Positions 23,262-34,427 are shown, counted from the stretch's first letter. The stretch is 64,000 nucleotides of DNA from Capronia americana (GCA_016110215.1 JADWQD010000010.1:1612001-1676000), one strand, 5' to 3'. Translations and numbers: made by a program. Notes: generated by a model from the sequence alone, not told the origin.

Positions 23262-24870
23262 ATGTCTGGCCGTACGTGTTCCAGTTCGACCCGCGCACTT
23301 TGGCTGTCGAAATTGCTAACAACGACAATGCAGTCCGCTTCCTCGATCTCATTAAACCTTTTACGCCCCTCCTTCCGGAGGTGGCAGCGCCCGAGTCAAA
23401 GATCCCATTCAACCAAAAGTTGATGTGGACAGGAGTAAGAGAATTGTGTTCACGGGGACCATGACGGGCGCGAGACTAATGAGGGCGACTCGCACAGTGT
23501 ACGCTTTTGATCTTCCTGGTCATGAGTCAAATGCCGCTTTACGGTATTGTCTCATCAGACACGTCGGATCCTATCTACTGGCTGCGTATGATGTTGGCCA
23601 GTAACAGGGGAACCCTGATGGAGTTGGGTACCACGCCCATCATTTCATCTGGCATGGTCTTCCAGGTACGTCGGTGCATTCTGAGCTACGACGACATGAC
23701 TCTGATGATCAACTGCAGCTCCTCGCTGGCACTCACCTCATCGATGTCAACCTTGACCTCAAGTCCGACCGCGAGCTGTACCAGACCGCTCAGAAACTCT
23801 TCGCCATCATCCTCTCCTTCGGCCAAGCCTGCGTTTTCGTCCTCACCGGTCTATATGGCCAGCCCAGCGATCTCGGCGCCGGCATCTGCCTCCTGCTGAT
23901 CGTCCAGCTCGTCCTTGCGGGCCTCGTGGTTATCCTGCTTGATGAGCTGCTACAGAAGGGATACGGTTTGGGGTCTGGCATCTCCCTCTTCATTGCTACG
24001 AACATCTGCGAGTCCATTGTCTGGAAGGCCTTCTCGCCAACCACAATCGATACCGGCCGCGGGAAAGAATTCGAAGGCGCAGTCATCGCACTCTTCCACC
24101 TGCTCGTGACATGGCCCGACAAGACCCGCGCTCTCCGCGAAGCTTTCTACCGGCAACATCTCCCTAACGTCATGAACCTCCTGGCCACTCTCACAGTCTT
24201 TGCAGCCGTCATCTACCTCCAGGGATTCCGCGTCGAAATCCCCGTCAAGTCGTCCCGCCAGCGTGGCATGCGAGGCTCGTACCCGATCCGCCTCTTCTAC
24301 ACCTCCAACATGCCCATTATGCTGCAGTCCGCCCTTGCGTCCAACATCTTCATGATCAGCCAGATGCTCTACACCCGCTTCTCTGATAACCTCCTCGTCA
24401 AGCTCATCGGCACGTGGGAACCCAAGGAAGGCTCATCTCAGCTCTACGCCTCCAGTGGTATCGCGTACTACATGTCCCCACCGCTGAACTTCACGGACGC
24501 GCTCCTCGACCCGATCCATACAGTCATCTACGTTACATTCATCATCGTCACCTGCGCCGTCTTCTCCAAGACCTGGATTGAAGTCTCTGGCTCCGCACCC
24601 CGTGATGTGGCCAAGACACTCAAAGAACAAGGGCTCGTTATGGCCGGGCACCGTGAGCAGTCCATGTACAAGGAGCTGAAGAGAGTCATCCCCACGGCGG
24701 CGGCGTTTGGTGGTGCGTGCATTGGGGCCTTGTCCGTGGCGAGTGACATGCTTGGCGCATTAGGGAGTGGCACTGGTATTTTGTTGGCCGTCACCATCAT
24801 CTACGGATACTTTGAGATCGCGGCCAAGGAAGGAGATTTCGGCCAGGGGCTGAAGGGCTTGATTGCCTAG
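23262..24870 (+). CDS. sec61: Sec61 alpha, protein-conducting channel of the ER translocon
   Basis: Four exons: 23262-23271 (only 10 nt: M-S-G plus one base), 23334-23434, 23498-23665 and 23719-24870, giving 476 residues, the normal length. The N-terminus after splicing reads M-S-G-L-R-F-L-D-L-I-K-P-F-T-P-L-L-P-E, and the body contains the canonical Sec61/SecY stretches such as the plug region, QKGYGLGSGISLF and the cytosolic loop QRGMRGSYPIRLFYTSN. About ten membrane helices are expected. The protein forms the channel for co- and post-translational translocation into the ER. The tiny first exon and clustered 5' introns are typical of this gene in filamentous ascomycetes. Confidence 0.97.
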
Positions 24871-25471
24871 ATGATTCTCTGGAGACCATTGTAGTTTCAA
24901 CGGTGCCGGGCGGAGAGGATTTGGATTGGGTTACCTTTCAAAAAAGTTATGTATGACTGAAGATGCATAGCCAAGGTTGGGAAAGCATACGCAGGGGGTA
25001 CGCGAGAAGTCCATAGCGACTGTCTTTCATGTACAGCAGTAAAAGCTATATGAAGACTCCTGTACTCGTGCCGATTCGTAGCGAGGACCGTAGGCGCTTT
25101 CTCACAGTCGTCAATCGTGAGAAGATGGATGCCTCGCGCAAGAAGACACATTCGGCTTCAAGCGTAGCAGAGCCTTTTCTATATCCTACTTTATATTCGA
25201 ATGTACCCATCTTCAGCTCCGCCGTGCAGTCACATCAGTCATTATTGTCTTTCTACCAGGACGCATAGCTATATACAACCTCGTCCTCGTCCTCGTCCTC
25301 GTCCCCGCGCACTCTAGCAACGCACAAACATGACGTCTCAACCCACCTTGCATGCATGCGTGTGTTTTCTCAACTTGAATCGCCACGCCTTGCCTGTTCT
25401 ACCCCTCCGTCGCCTCCGTCCGTCACTCTCTTCTCTCTCGTGACGAGTCGACTTTACACACCTCCGCACCT
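24871..25471. other. 3'-3' intergenic region with CCTCGT hexamer run
   Basis: This lies between the ends of the convergent SEC61 (plus) and ArgJ (minus) genes. It includes a CCTCGT hexamer run at 25279-25304. No gene is seen. Confidence 0.6.
25279..25304. repeat. CCTCGT hexanucleotide repeat
   Basis: About four hexamer units lie in the intergenic space between two convergent genes. It is a likely length-variable marker. Confidence 0.75.
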
Positions 25472-26902
25472 CTACGTCCGATAATCCCCGTTGATGGTGA
25501 CGTACTCGTGGCTGAAATCACAAGTCCAGTACGTGCCCTCGGCTTGTCCGACCCCGAGGTCCACGTCGACGATGAGATCCTCGTCCTCGAGTAGTCTGCT
25601 GGCCCGCGCTTCGTCGACGCGCTGCGGCTCGCCGTCGACCAACAGCTTGAGCACGCCTTCGTCGCGGGACGCCGAGGTCTCGGCGGGGATGAAGCTGACG
25701 TTCGTCCGGGCGGGGATGACGGAGTCGGCGGGAGAAGAGAGGAGCGCCGGCGAGGTATACCCTATCGCGCAGAGGATGCGGCCCCAGTTCGCGTCCTTGC
25801 CGTAGAGGGCCGTCTTGACGAGCGGGGAGCGCGCGATGCTGCTGGCGATGGCCCTCGCGTCGGTTTCGGACAGGGCGTTGCGCACGCGGATGGTCACGAA
25901 CTTGGTGGCGCCTTCGCCGTCGCGGACGACCAGTTGGGCCAATTTCTGGGAGAACGACGTGAGGATCGCGCCCATGGCGGCGTAGTCGTCAGGCGTGGCG
26001 GTGGCGGAAATCGGTGCCGTGGATGGGGAGGGGGCCGCCGCGCCGTTGGCCAGCATTGCGACGGTGTCGTTTGTCGAAGTGTCGCCGTCGATGGAGATGC
26101 AGTTGAAGGACTTGTTCACTGCGGCGGTGAGAAGCGTCGAGGCCGCGCCCGCCGATATGGGTGCGTCGGTGCAGAGGATTCCGAGCAGCGTGGCCATGTT
26201 GGGATGGATCATGCCCGCGCCTTTGGTCATGCCTGCGAGTCGGTACTCGGCGCCGGCGTGCTGCGCGCCCGGGAGGGTAAAGGTCGTCGAGAGGAGCTTG
26301 GGGAATGTGTCGGTCGTGCAGATTGCTTTGGCGGTCGTGAGCCACGCGGCATGGTCAGCCGCGAGGTTCGAATGCGCAAGGGGGATCTTGTTGAGGATTT
26401 TGGCGATCGGGAGACGTTGGCCGATCACACCGGTCGACATGACGAGACTGTTCGGTCCCAAGTAGTCGTCTGGTTGAGAGGATTGCTGAAACTGGGCCGA
26501 CGCCGTGGAGGACATTGCCCACGCGTCGTCCACTCCGCCTTGGCCTGTCACGGCGTTTGCGCACCCGGAATTGATGATTATGCTCCGTATGCCTGCCCCG
26601 CCGCGTTTCTCGAGGACAGACCGACTCACTTGTACGGGGGCGGCTTGGAATTTATTCGTCGTGAAGACCGCGGCTCCGAAGGCGGGTCTGTCGCTCGCGA
26701 TGAGGGCGAGATCCGGGTTTGATTTGTTTGCTGGCTTCACGCCGACGTGCGTGCCCGACACAAGGAAGCCTTTGGGATAGGTGCCACTTGTCGGCACATA
26801 TTTCAGCTTCGAGGCAGGGATGGAGCTGTCCAGCGGAGCCGAATAGTGGCGGATGAACTGGCGCACGGAGGACCGGCCTGTCGCGGGTAGTGAGTTCCTC
26901 AT
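25472..26902 (-). CDS. mitochondrial ornithine acetyltransferase / N-acetylglutamate synthase (ArgJ)
   Basis: A single exon encodes 476 residues. The N-terminus (MRNSLPATGRSSVRQFIRHY) is a basic mitochondrial presequence. The ArgJ fold is recognised by T-T-N-K-F-x-A-A-P-V, I-N-S-G-C-A-N-A-x-T-G and the autocleavage site K-G-A-G-M-I-H-P-N-M-A|T-L-L, with the nucleophile Thr238. The precursor self-cleaves between Ala237 and Thr238 into alpha and beta chains. The enzyme transfers acetyl from N-acetylornithine to glutamate, closing the acetyl cycle of arginine synthesis in the mitochondrial matrix. The usual final tail (S-H-E-Y-V-x-I-N-G-D-Y-R-T) is intact. It is divergent from ORC2, sharing about 560 bp of upstream DNA. 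Confidence 0.95.
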   Translation of the reverse strand: MRNSLPATGRSSVRQFIRHYSAPLDSSIPASKLKYVPTSGTYPKGFLVSGTHVGVKPANKSNPDLALIASDRPAFGAAVFTTNKFQAAPVQVSRSVLEKRGGAGIRSIIINSGCANAVTGQGGVDDAWAMSSTASAQFQQSSQPDDYLGPNSLVMSTGVIGQRLPIAKILNKIPLAHSNLAADHAAWLTTAKAICTTDTFPKLLSTTFTLPGAQHAGAEYRLAGMTKGAGMIHPNMATLLGILCTDAPISAGAASTLLTAAVNKSFNCISIDGDTSTNDTVAMLANGAAAPSPSTAPISATATPDDYAAMGAILTSFSQKLAQLVVRDGEGATKFVTIRVRNALSETDARAIASSIARSPLVKTALYGKDANWGRILCAIGYTSPALLSSPADSVIPARTNVSFIPAETSASRDEGVLKLLVDGEPQRVDEARASRLLEDEDLIVDVDLGVGQAEGTYWTCDFSHEYVTINGDYRT

Positions 26903-27462
26903 GATAGAAGTGTTGTTGAGATGGATATGAGATGCGGTGACTGATGGGAGGAGGGTGTAACGTTGGACACTCTTTCAGATGGAGTTTCCGACCGCTCTCA
27001 TGCTCAGCGCGCTTCAAATCTTTTTCTGGTGTTTACACCAAGACTCAGACCTCCGGACCTGGAGTTTACTCGTTATCAATGTCGAGATACAGAGTCGTCA
27101 CTTAGCAGAGGCAGCCTGCCAATAGCTCACGAAGTCGGCATCACGTCCCAGCCCAGGATCATAAATAACGAACACTCAAGTCAAATACTTCAATGCCACT
27201 GTAATGCGTTGAGCTCGTGCAATATAAAAAGCAGACATGGGAAAATTCAAGGAAAAAGAAAGAAGCGTGAGTCAAAAATGTAGGCAAGTGATATCGACCA
27301 ATCAGAGCCGCCGGTTTGCGGAGAGGCAGAACCGCGTCGCGCAGAGAACGATCGATATCTTCGTGTAATGCACAATCCGAGATTAGCTCTGATTTCCTGC
27401 CTCACCTTATTCGAATTCATGTGAGATGACTCTGTGGCAGCCACGTTGTCCCAAACCCCGAG
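26903..27462. promoter_or_regulatory. shared upstream region of divergent ArgJ and ORC2 genes
   Basis: The 560 bp between two divergent start codons must contain both promoters. I see no recognisable TATA box at a fixed distance; a TATAAAA-like string occurs near 27224. No frame in it looks coding. Confidence 0.5.
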
Positions 27463-29409
27463 ATGGCCAAGAGGAAGCAGCCCGAAACTGATCTCGAATC
27501 CGACCCTGAAGACTCGGCCGCAGACACCCCTTCGAAGCGCCGAAGACGGACAGCAGAAGCAGAGGAGACACTTCCCAATGGACATCACCACGATGAGGAC
27601 GAGGGTCAAGTGATAAAAGGGTCACCCGAAAAGCAGGATACCCCTTCACGAAGGATAAGGAGGCCTACCGCAAAGGCACGGGCACTGCTCAACGAAGAGC
27701 AGGACGAAGGAAGCCCTACTCCAAAGGTCAACGGCCGGACTCTCTTCACGACGCCGAGGAAAAGCAAGGAAAATGCTGCCACCGTGACGCCCTCGAGATC
27801 GGTCAAAGCAAAAGCAGACCGTTCGGCAAAACGGAAGAGCGCGCGACTCATCGCCGAAGCACAAACTCGCGTGGACGAGGATGAGGATGAGGGTGTGTTT
27901 CGAGGACAAGATGCACGACTAGCCAGAGAAATCCTCGATGGCGACGAACACACAGATGAAGACGATATCGAGGAAGCGGACCCGGACCGTAACGTCGAAG
28001 TCTCCGTCTCTGACACCGAAGCAACGGGAACAGGAACCACACCGACTCGCCGCAAACGCGGCAGACCCAGGACAGGGGCCGGGACCAAAACTGGGACGCG
28101 GACCACAAAACCCGCCCGCTCACCAACTCCCGACGGCGACATACCCCCCGAGGAACGATATTTCTACCAAAACCGGCCGGGCGCGCCTCAAGTCTCGGGC
28201 AACCGATTCAACAGCATCAAACTGTTGACCCAGGAGGAGTATTTTGAGCAGATCTCCTCGTGGAAAGACCCTCACGCGTCAGAGAAGGCCTTTCTGTCAA
28301 AGCTCCATGCCCGAGCTTTCCCGCAATGGAAGTTTGAACTAGAGGAAGGCTACGGCCTCTGTCTGTACGGCTACGGGAGCAAACGATCTCTAGTGACCCA
28401 GTTTGCGGAGTGGCTGTACAAGAGATGTACCTCCGACTCCAACTCTGCACCGCAGATCGTCATCCTGAACGGATACGTGCCCAAACTCAACATTCGAAGC
28501 ATCCTCAACACGATCGCATCTGCCGCGACGGTGGGCGCGGAGCACGAGCACGAAGACGAAGACGACCACGACGGCCCAAAGCTCACAGGCCAGCCGGAGG
28601 AAATGCTCGATAGCCTGCTCGCGCATTTGACTGCGAACCTACCACCACAGCGAACCCTCTACGTGATGGTCAACTCCATCGACGGTCCCTCCCTCCGCCG
28701 CGCTGGGATTCAATCCCTCCTTGCACGTCTGGCCGCCCATCCGGCCGTGCAATTCGTGTGCACAGCCGACTCGACCGCCTTTCCTGCCATGTGGAACTCC
28801 ACCCACCTCGAGCACTTCCGCTTCGTATACCACGACTGTACGACCTTTGCGCCATACGAGGCCGAGACTGAAATAGGCAACGGAGGCGTGCTCGACCAAG
28901 TGCACGAATTGCTGGGTAGGAAAAGGTCCCGCGTCGGGGGCAAAGAAGGCGTGGGCTACGTGCTCAAGTCCCTCCCCGAGAATGCAAAGAATCTGTACCG
29001 CTTGTTATTGTCCGAGATCTTGACACTCATGGACGACGGTCCAAATAATTGGGAGGGTACTACTCCCGACGTCGACGCTGACGAGGACGACGACGAAGAC
29101 CAAGATGAAGACCGCAACCAAGACTCGGAATCCGGACCACGGACGCGGAAGAAGAAGAAGAAAAAAGTCAAAGCTAAAGTGGCCGATCCTTCGGCGGCCG
29201 AGGAAGTAGGCGTCGAGTACCGCGCCCTGTACCGGAAGGCGTCGGAGGAATTCATCTGCAGCAGCGCGATGAACTTCCAGTTCCTGTTGAAGGAATTTCT
29301 GGACCACCAGATGATCACGAGTCGGCGCGACGGCGGGTCTGGCGCCGAGATGCTGGGCGTGCCGCTGGGGCGAGAGGAGATGGAAGGCGTGCTCGAGGAG
29401 CTTGTGTGA
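27463..29409 (+). CDS. orc2: origin recognition complex subunit 2
   Basis: A single exon encodes 648 residues. The long N-terminal region is basic/acidic and disordered, with Ser/Thr-Pro sites (for example TPSKRR, SPEK, TPRK) suited to cell-cycle kinases, and an AT-hook KRGRPR at about 198-203. The ORC2 domain starts near residue 245 (F-N-S-I-K-L-L-T-Q-E-E-Y-F) and includes G-Y-G-L-C-L-Y-G-Y-G-S-K-R-S-L, the degenerate Walker-like loop typical of Orc2. An Asp/Glu-rich insertion followed by a Lys run (KKKKKKVKAK) sits near 540-575, before the C-terminal winged-helix region. ORC marks replication origins and loads MCM. Confidence 0.93.
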   Translation: MAKRKQPETDLESDPEDSAADTPSKRRRRTAEAEETLPNGHHHDEDEGQVIKGSPEKQDTPSRRIRRPTAKARALLNEEQDEGSPTPKVNGRTLFTTPRKSKENAATVTPSRSVKAKADRSAKRKSARLIAEAQTRVDEDEDEGVFRGQDARLAREILDGDEHTDEDDIEEADPDRNVEVSVSDTEATGTGTTPTRRKRGRPRTGAGTKTGTRTTKPARSPTPDGDIPPEERYFYQNRPGAPQVSGNRFNSIKLLTQEEYFEQISSWKDPHASEKAFLSKLHARAFPQWKFELEEGYGLCLYGYGSKRSLVTQFAEWLYKRCTSDSNSAPQIVILNGYVPKLNIRSILNTIASAATVGAEHEHEDEDDHDGPKLTGQPEEMLDSLLAHLTANLPPQRTLYVMVNSIDGPSLRRAGIQSLLARLAAHPAVQFVCTADSTAFPAMWNSTHLEHFRFVYHDCTTFAPYEAETEIGNGGVLDQVHELLGRKRSRVGGKEGVGYVLKSLPENAKNLYRLLLSEILTLMDDGPNNWEGTTPDVDADEDDDEDQDEDRNQDSESGPRTRKKKKKKVKAKVADPSAAEEVGVEYRALYRKASEEFICSSAMNFQFLLKEFLDHQMITSRRDGGSGAEMLGVPLGREEMEGVLEELV

Positions 29410-30186
29410 GGATTATAAAAGTCACTTCCTACGAGAATGAGAAAGGACAGCGGCGGAAAGAAGAATTATAACTAACGTCCGCGGAGAATTGTTGGATTGG
29501 ATGAACGATCAAGGGTCTCAAGTTTCGGCGGTCTTCTACTGTACGCATTCCTCGGAAGTGTATCCATACGCTATTTGCAGTAGAGTAGTAGAATAGAGCA
29601 GAGTAGAGTAGATACGAGCCCCCGAAGGACAGCTGGAAACGCCATAACGATGCCCTATGCACATGCACATGCACATGCCCGTTCTTTCTGAGCTGTTCAC
29701 TATCCCATGTCACGTCCCCCATGCGTTCGTCCGTCCTTGTACGTACTTCTAAATCAATCATGAATCATTCCCAATGCAACACCGTACAGGACGGCACGCG
29801 GCAATCGCCAACGGGAGAATATCCGCCCACAGTGGGTTGGGGATAGCGTATAAGTGGGAAGTATCTCGGCGTCAGTGGGCGTGACGGATCGATGAAGAAC
29901 CCGTCATACATCGACCCGACCCGACCAGACCAGACCAGGCCACGCCAGACCACACATAACCACCAGCCAGCGGATGACGAGATCTTTTTCTAATCCAGAA
30001 CAGGACCCATAGCACAGGACATAAACAGGTGGATAGCGAAACTGCCGCTCATGTCATGTCATGTCCCTCTCGCTCTTCACCCGTCATGCATATACATATC
30101 TCTCATCACGAGGCAAGCGTGATGTAGACGGGAGAGACGACCGCCGCACCAACCGTGACTAGACTAGTCCGGCCTGCCGGCCTTTT
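29410..30186. other. 3'-3' intergenic region, nothing coding
   Basis: This lies between the ends of convergent ORC2 and PDX1. It includes short simple repeats: TGCACA units near 29660-29685, GACC(C/A) units near 29915-29945 and TCATG units near 30050-30065. No RNA gene is found. Confidence 0.6.
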
Positions 30187-31164
30187 TTACCAGCCCCGGC
30201 CCGCCATCTTGTCCTTCTCACCCATACTCTGGACGCTGATGCCCACCATGGCCTCGCCCAGCCCCGTCGAGCACTCGGCCAGGACCTTGGCGTCGCGGAA
30301 ATGCGTCGTCGCCTGGACGATGGCCTTGGCCCGCACGGCGGCGTTGCCGGACTTGAAGATGCCGGACCCGACGAACACGCCGTCACAGCCCAGCTGCATC
30401 ATCAGCGCCGCGTCCGCCGGGGTGGCGATGCCGCCGGCCGCGAAATTCACGACGGGAAGCCGGCCCAGCTCGGCCGTCTGTTTCAGCAGGGCGGCGTCGA
30501 CCTCCATCTCCCGGGCCAGGGCGCGGATGGCGAGCTCGCCGCCGTCGGCCAGCGTGGCCTGCGCGCGCGCAATGTCCCGCTTCACGGTCCGCATGTGTTT
30601 GACGGCCTCGACGACGTCGCCCGTGCCGGCCTCGCCCTTGGTGCGGATCATGGCGGCCCCCTCGGCGACGCGGCGCAGCGCCTCCCCGAGGTTCCGACAC
30701 CCGCACACAAAGGGGACGCGGAACGGGGATTTTTCCACGTGGAAGGTGTCGTCCGCCGGCGTGAGCACCTCGCTCTCGTCGATGTAGTCGACGCCCAGGC
30801 TCTCGAGGATCTGGCACTCGACGAAGTGCCCGATGCGGGCTTTGGCCATGACGGGGATCGTGACCGCGGCTTGGATCTCCTTGATCAGCGCCGGGTCGCT
30901 CATCCTCGCGACGCCGCCTTGGGCGCGGATGTCGGCCGGCACGCGCTCGAGGGCCATGACGGCGCAGGCGCCCGCTTCTTCGGCAATGCGGGCTTGTTCG
31001 GCGTTGATGACGTCCATGATCACGCCGCCTTTGAGCATTTGCGCGAGGCCGGCTTTGATGGCGAACGAGGGCACGTCGCCACCGTTGGTCTGCGCGGGGC
31101 CATTTTGGCCGGCGGATTGGAGGGGGATCGTGCTGGACATGTTGGAGTTGTCGTTCATGACCAT
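30187..31164 (-). CDS. pyridoxal 5'-phosphate synthase, lyase subunit (Snz/Pdx1 family)
   Basis: A single exon encodes 325 residues. Pdx1 makes PLP from ribose 5-phosphate, glyceraldehyde 3-phosphate and ammonia supplied by a Pdx2/Sno glutaminase. Visible active-site features are the conserved Asp51 (I-M-D-V-I-N-A-E-Q-A), the substrate-binding lysine Lys108 in V-M-A-K-A-R-I-G-H, Lys176 in R-T-K-G-E-A-G-T-G-D, and the phosphate loops F-A-A-G-G-I-A-T-P and G-S-G-I-F. I start at the ATG at 31164; the frame runs further upstream to 31704, but that part is non-conserved leader. The protein has a short polar N-terminal extension before the barrel. Codon use is strongly GC-ending, as expected for a highly expressed gene. 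Confidence 0.96.
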   Translation of the reverse strand: MVMNDNSNMSSTIPLQSAGQNGPAQTNGGDVPSFAIKAGLAQMLKGGVIMDVINAEQARIAEEAGACAVMALERVPADIRAQGGVARMSDPALIKEIQAAVTIPVMAKARIGHFVECQILESLGVDYIDESEVLTPADDTFHVEKSPFRVPFVCGCRNLGEALRRVAEGAAMIRTKGEAGTGDVVEAVKHMRTVKRDIARAQATLADGGELAIRALAREMEVDAALLKQTAELGRLPVVNFAAGGIATPADAALMMQLGCDGVFVGSGIFKSGNAAVRAKAIVQATTHFRDAKVLAECSTGLGEAMVGISVQSMGEKDKMAGRGW

Positions 31165-32161
31165 TTTGGAGGGGAGGAAGAGAGGTGCTTGAGCACGCGG
31201 TAAGGTGGTGGTGTCTCGACGGGAAAGGTGTCTGTAGAGAGGAATGAAGAGGAGTTCGTTCTCAATGAGAAAGTTGTCTGTAGAGAGGAGGGAAGTGGAA
31301 TTCGGTCTCAATGGAGAGAGAGGGGGGAAGTGAAAAAAAGGTCTGGAGGCGAGTTGAGTCACCACGAGCTCAATCACCCCACAACGCAGAAACCTAAAAC
31401 TAAACACGATATGCAAGAAATCAACAGCAGAGCCGCCAATGAGGACACTCTGAGACTGGGACCGAGCGTGTATCGTGTGCGTATGTGGCGAGACGGGAAG
31501 GGCGATACGCCTTAAGACAAGGAACTTCGAGAAGGAAAAAAAAATTATTCTGCGCAGTTCCCCGCGCCGTGGGACTGGATCCGAATTCGAATTCTGGACG
31601 GAGTGAGACTGAGATGGCCGTCGGACAAGCCGCCTGCAAGCACCGGGGCCAAGCCCAGGCGTGGGAGTCCCGAGCCCCGAGAAGCGCCTCAACCGCTGGT
31701 GCACCCGATAAGCACCGACGTGATAGGCGCTGGTGGCTAGGCGGGTGGTAGGCGGGTGGGCTGATGGTGGCCAGCTTATTCATCCACCTCCTCTTTCCTG
31801 TGTGACCGCCATTACTCACCTCCGCAAATCTCTTCCGACCAGCGCCCTCAAATAAGCTCAGGAACCCCTCTCTTGAACGCGAGAAGCCACAGGTGGGAAT
31901 CGTGGATTCGACCCAGCGATTTCACTCCGAGGTGATGGCATGAAGGAGCTTGATGAGATGCTCGATGAGATAAGAAAAGGCCACAAGGGCTAGTTCTTCC
32001 GTTCCCTTCCTCCCTTGCTCTCTCCGCTCCCTTCTTCCGGTTGTGACCAGCAGCTTGAGTTTCTCGATGCGTTGCTCAAATGCTGTGCCTGTGCCGTCGC
32101 TGTACACTGGAACAACCTCCGCCGTACCGCCCCACGCGACATGGTAATCGTATAGCCCACC
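31165..32161. promoter_or_regulatory. divergent promoter region of PDX1 and an F-box gene
   Basis: About 1 kb separates the two divergent starts. Purine-rich GAGAG tracts near 31235-31330 lie in the probable PDX1 leader. Frames reading through from PDX1 are not conserved. No other gene is supported. Confidence 0.5.
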
Positions 32162-33784
32162 ATGACCCCCGAAATCAAGACCGACGGACTGGCCCTGCTC
32201 GCCATAGCTCCGAAATTCCCGTCCATGTCGATCCCAGACCTCTCTGAGGACGTGTTCCTCCTGATATTGCACAGCCTGACTGCATGGGATGTTGTCTCTT
32301 GTCAGCGAGTCTCTCGGGCGTGGCGCACCGCATTCTCCAAGGACGAGTATATCCGCTTTGTCTTGCAATCCTATCGACGAGCGAGGGAAATTCGAGCCTT
32401 GCCGCCGGGAGGCCTGAACTTTTACTCTTCACCTGAGTCCACGTCCGTAAATTGGAAACACCTTCTGCTCTCTGTCGCATCGCGTTACCACAACCTGACT
32501 CAAGGCAAGACGAGGAAGATCGACCGCTATCCCATGGCACCGCTCGATCAACTGGGCGACTTCTTTGCCGTGGGCCAATGGGACTACCACGAGAGTCAGC
32601 CAGGAGGGCGTCTGTACTACGAGACTGCCGCCATGCATCTGAAAATAGGGCCGAAGCCTTACCTGTTCCGACCTACCCTGTGGTCGTACGACGACGGTCT
32701 GTTGGTCTATGCCCCGGCCATATGCGACGAATATGGTCATTTCCCACAGGTATTGGCTCTGCTGGATGTTGAAACTGGCAAGAAGTATCCTGTCCCTTTC
32801 AATGCTCGGGGCAAGATCATCCGCAACCTTCGGCTAAAAGATCGGACATTGATTGTTGAATGGGCCGAGAAGGATCCTTTCCACAACCTGAACGCGATGG
32901 AGCAGGTCAACAGACATTTTGCCAACTGTTTTGACGTCCGCCCGGGTGACGACGACAGCGGCTGGGCCGTGACGTGGCGTTCTGAGTGGAAGATGCATTT
33001 CCTCGGTCTGCCTCCGAACTACCATGACAGGTTCTTCTCCACGCACAATGCGACGCATTATGCCGTATACTTCTGGCAGCCGAACCGCAGTATGTACACC
33101 GGGGATGAGGAGCTTCCGATCGAATCGCTCTCGGTGTGGGATATCTCTGCTCGCTCCTGTTATCAACCGTCCATGGATCCGGCCGGGAAACGTCGTCCGC
33201 CCGACCATGATGGCCCTTTTATTGTGTCCCGATTCCCTTTCAATCAACTGGACTTCTTCGGCATTCGCCAACGTTCCGCCGTGTCACTGATGTCTTTGCA
33301 CCTCGACTCCGAAGCCCTGTCACTAACGGTGCGTGAGAATATCGGCGTCGCAGGCCAAGGCTACTTTGATCCAGCTGAGCGCTTGTGGTGCGCAAAGACG
33401 ACTTCGTTCCCCTTCGTCGGAGAAGGACCAAGGCTGTATAGGGAATGGGATGGCAATCTTCCTCCTTATCGTGGGCACTGTAGCATGGAGAGCGCAGATG
33501 TCGAAGAGAGTGAACGGTGGTTCCTGCCCGTCATGGATGTGGTCGACTCTCGAGCCGGCGTCAGGTTGAGCTTGGTCGAGACATGCTTCTCCGGTCAGAG
33601 CGTGGAGAACAAGCTCGTTGTTAGAGCAAAGGTAGAGGAGGCTGAGGGCGGCGATGAAGGCACATGGGCAGCGCTGGACGATGAGGTCGCCCGCGAAGTG
33701 TCCAGCATGGGCCGGATTGCGGGCGACGACCGGTGGCTGATAGGCCAGAACGAGCGTTTGGAGGTTGTGGTTCTGAAATTCTGA
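32162..33784 (+). CDS. F-box protein
   Basis: A single exon encodes 540 residues from the ATG at 32162. An in-frame ATG at 32225, just before the F-box, is an alternative start. The F-box covers about residues 24-58 (I-P-D-L-S-E-D-V-F-L-L-I-L...C-Q-R-V-S-R-A-W-R). The rest resembles the beta-rich C-terminal part of many fungal F-box proteins, with Trp-rich segments, but shows no classical WD40 or LRR repeats I can count. It should act as a substrate adaptor of an SCF ubiquitin ligase; the target is unknown. The antisense frames here are shadows. Confidence 0.82.
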   Translation: MTPEIKTDGLALLAIAPKFPSMSIPDLSEDVFLLILHSLTAWDVVSCQRVSRAWRTAFSKDEYIRFVLQSYRRAREIRALPPGGLNFYSSPESTSVNWKHLLLSVASRYHNLTQGKTRKIDRYPMAPLDQLGDFFAVGQWDYHESQPGGRLYYETAAMHLKIGPKPYLFRPTLWSYDDGLLVYAPAICDEYGHFPQVLALLDVETGKKYPVPFNARGKIIRNLRLKDRTLIVEWAEKDPFHNLNAMEQVNRHFANCFDVRPGDDDSGWAVTWRSEWKMHFLGLPPNYHDRFFSTHNATHYAVYFWQPNRSMYTGDEELPIESLSVWDISARSCYQPSMDPAGKRRPPDHDGPFIVSRFPFNQLDFFGIRQRSAVSLMSLHLDSEALSLTVRENIGVAGQGYFDPAERLWCAKTTSFPFVGEGPRLYREWDGNLPPYRGHCSMESADVEESERWFLPVMDVVDSRAGVRLSLVETCFSGQSVENKLVVRAKVEEAEGGDEGTWAALDDEVAREVSSMGRIAGDDRWLIGQNERLEVVVLKF

Positions 33785-34390
33785 AGTCACTGGTCCGATT
33801 GTTACACCACCTTATCGATTTTGATAAAAAGGAGCCGAAGCTGTAGAGACCCATACATCCAGTATGATTTTTTTTTCCTCCTCTTCCTATCCTCTGCTGG
33901 TGATTTGGCGAGCGGAGGGAGGAGGATGGTAGCGATCGGGACAGAATCGTTGCATGGATTTCTACGCGGCATCTGATGGTCGCGTGGGAAGAGAGCGTTG
34001 CTCCTGGCTGGAGCTGAAAGCCTGCTGTGCTAGCGACGACACATTATGAAAGGCCACGCCCAAAAGGTTTGAAAATTTGTACATGTACACTTGCGTTGGT
34101 ACAGTACATAGCCTTGATGCAGCCGCGACTTGGCCCTAAGATGTTGAGCAGGCGCTCCTAATATACAGCTAGCCATTGACGCATAGCCTGTAAACCCCGC
34201 CCATCGTGCACCTTGCGTATGCCTAAGCTGAAGCCTCCCATCGCCTTTTATGCCTAATAACAGTCCGCAATTGCCAAACGCCCAAACACCATGCGCCATG
34301 GCTGCCAGCCATTTCGATCTACTCCCTGTGGCGCCTGTGCCCACCACGGCGTCCAAGTAGTTACCGCCTTTTTCCTAGCCCCTAACACCT
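33785..34390. other. gene-free stretch
   Basis: The 3' flank of the F-box gene. No coding frame, RNA gene or clear repeat is seen. Confidence 0.5.
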
Positions 34391-34427
34391 ACGCTTGAAC
34401 GCTTGGACGCTTGGACGCTTGAACGCT
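34391..34427. repeat. ACGCTTGR octamer repeat
   Basis: Four and a half units of ACGCTTGA/ACGCTTGG lie in tandem in otherwise unannotated DNA. Confidence 0.8.

Noticed and set aside
25934..26722. 262-codon plus-strand frame
   Set aside because: A shadow of the GC-rich ArgJ gene on the minus strand; its Gly/Arg-rich text follows from codon bias.
30301..31203. 300-codon plus-strand frame
   Set aside because: Antisense shadow of the PDX1 gene, caused by its strongly GC-ending codons.
31880..31930. B-box-like TTCGACCC near 31910
   Set aside because: The flanking bases do not form T or anticodon stems, so no tRNA is supported.
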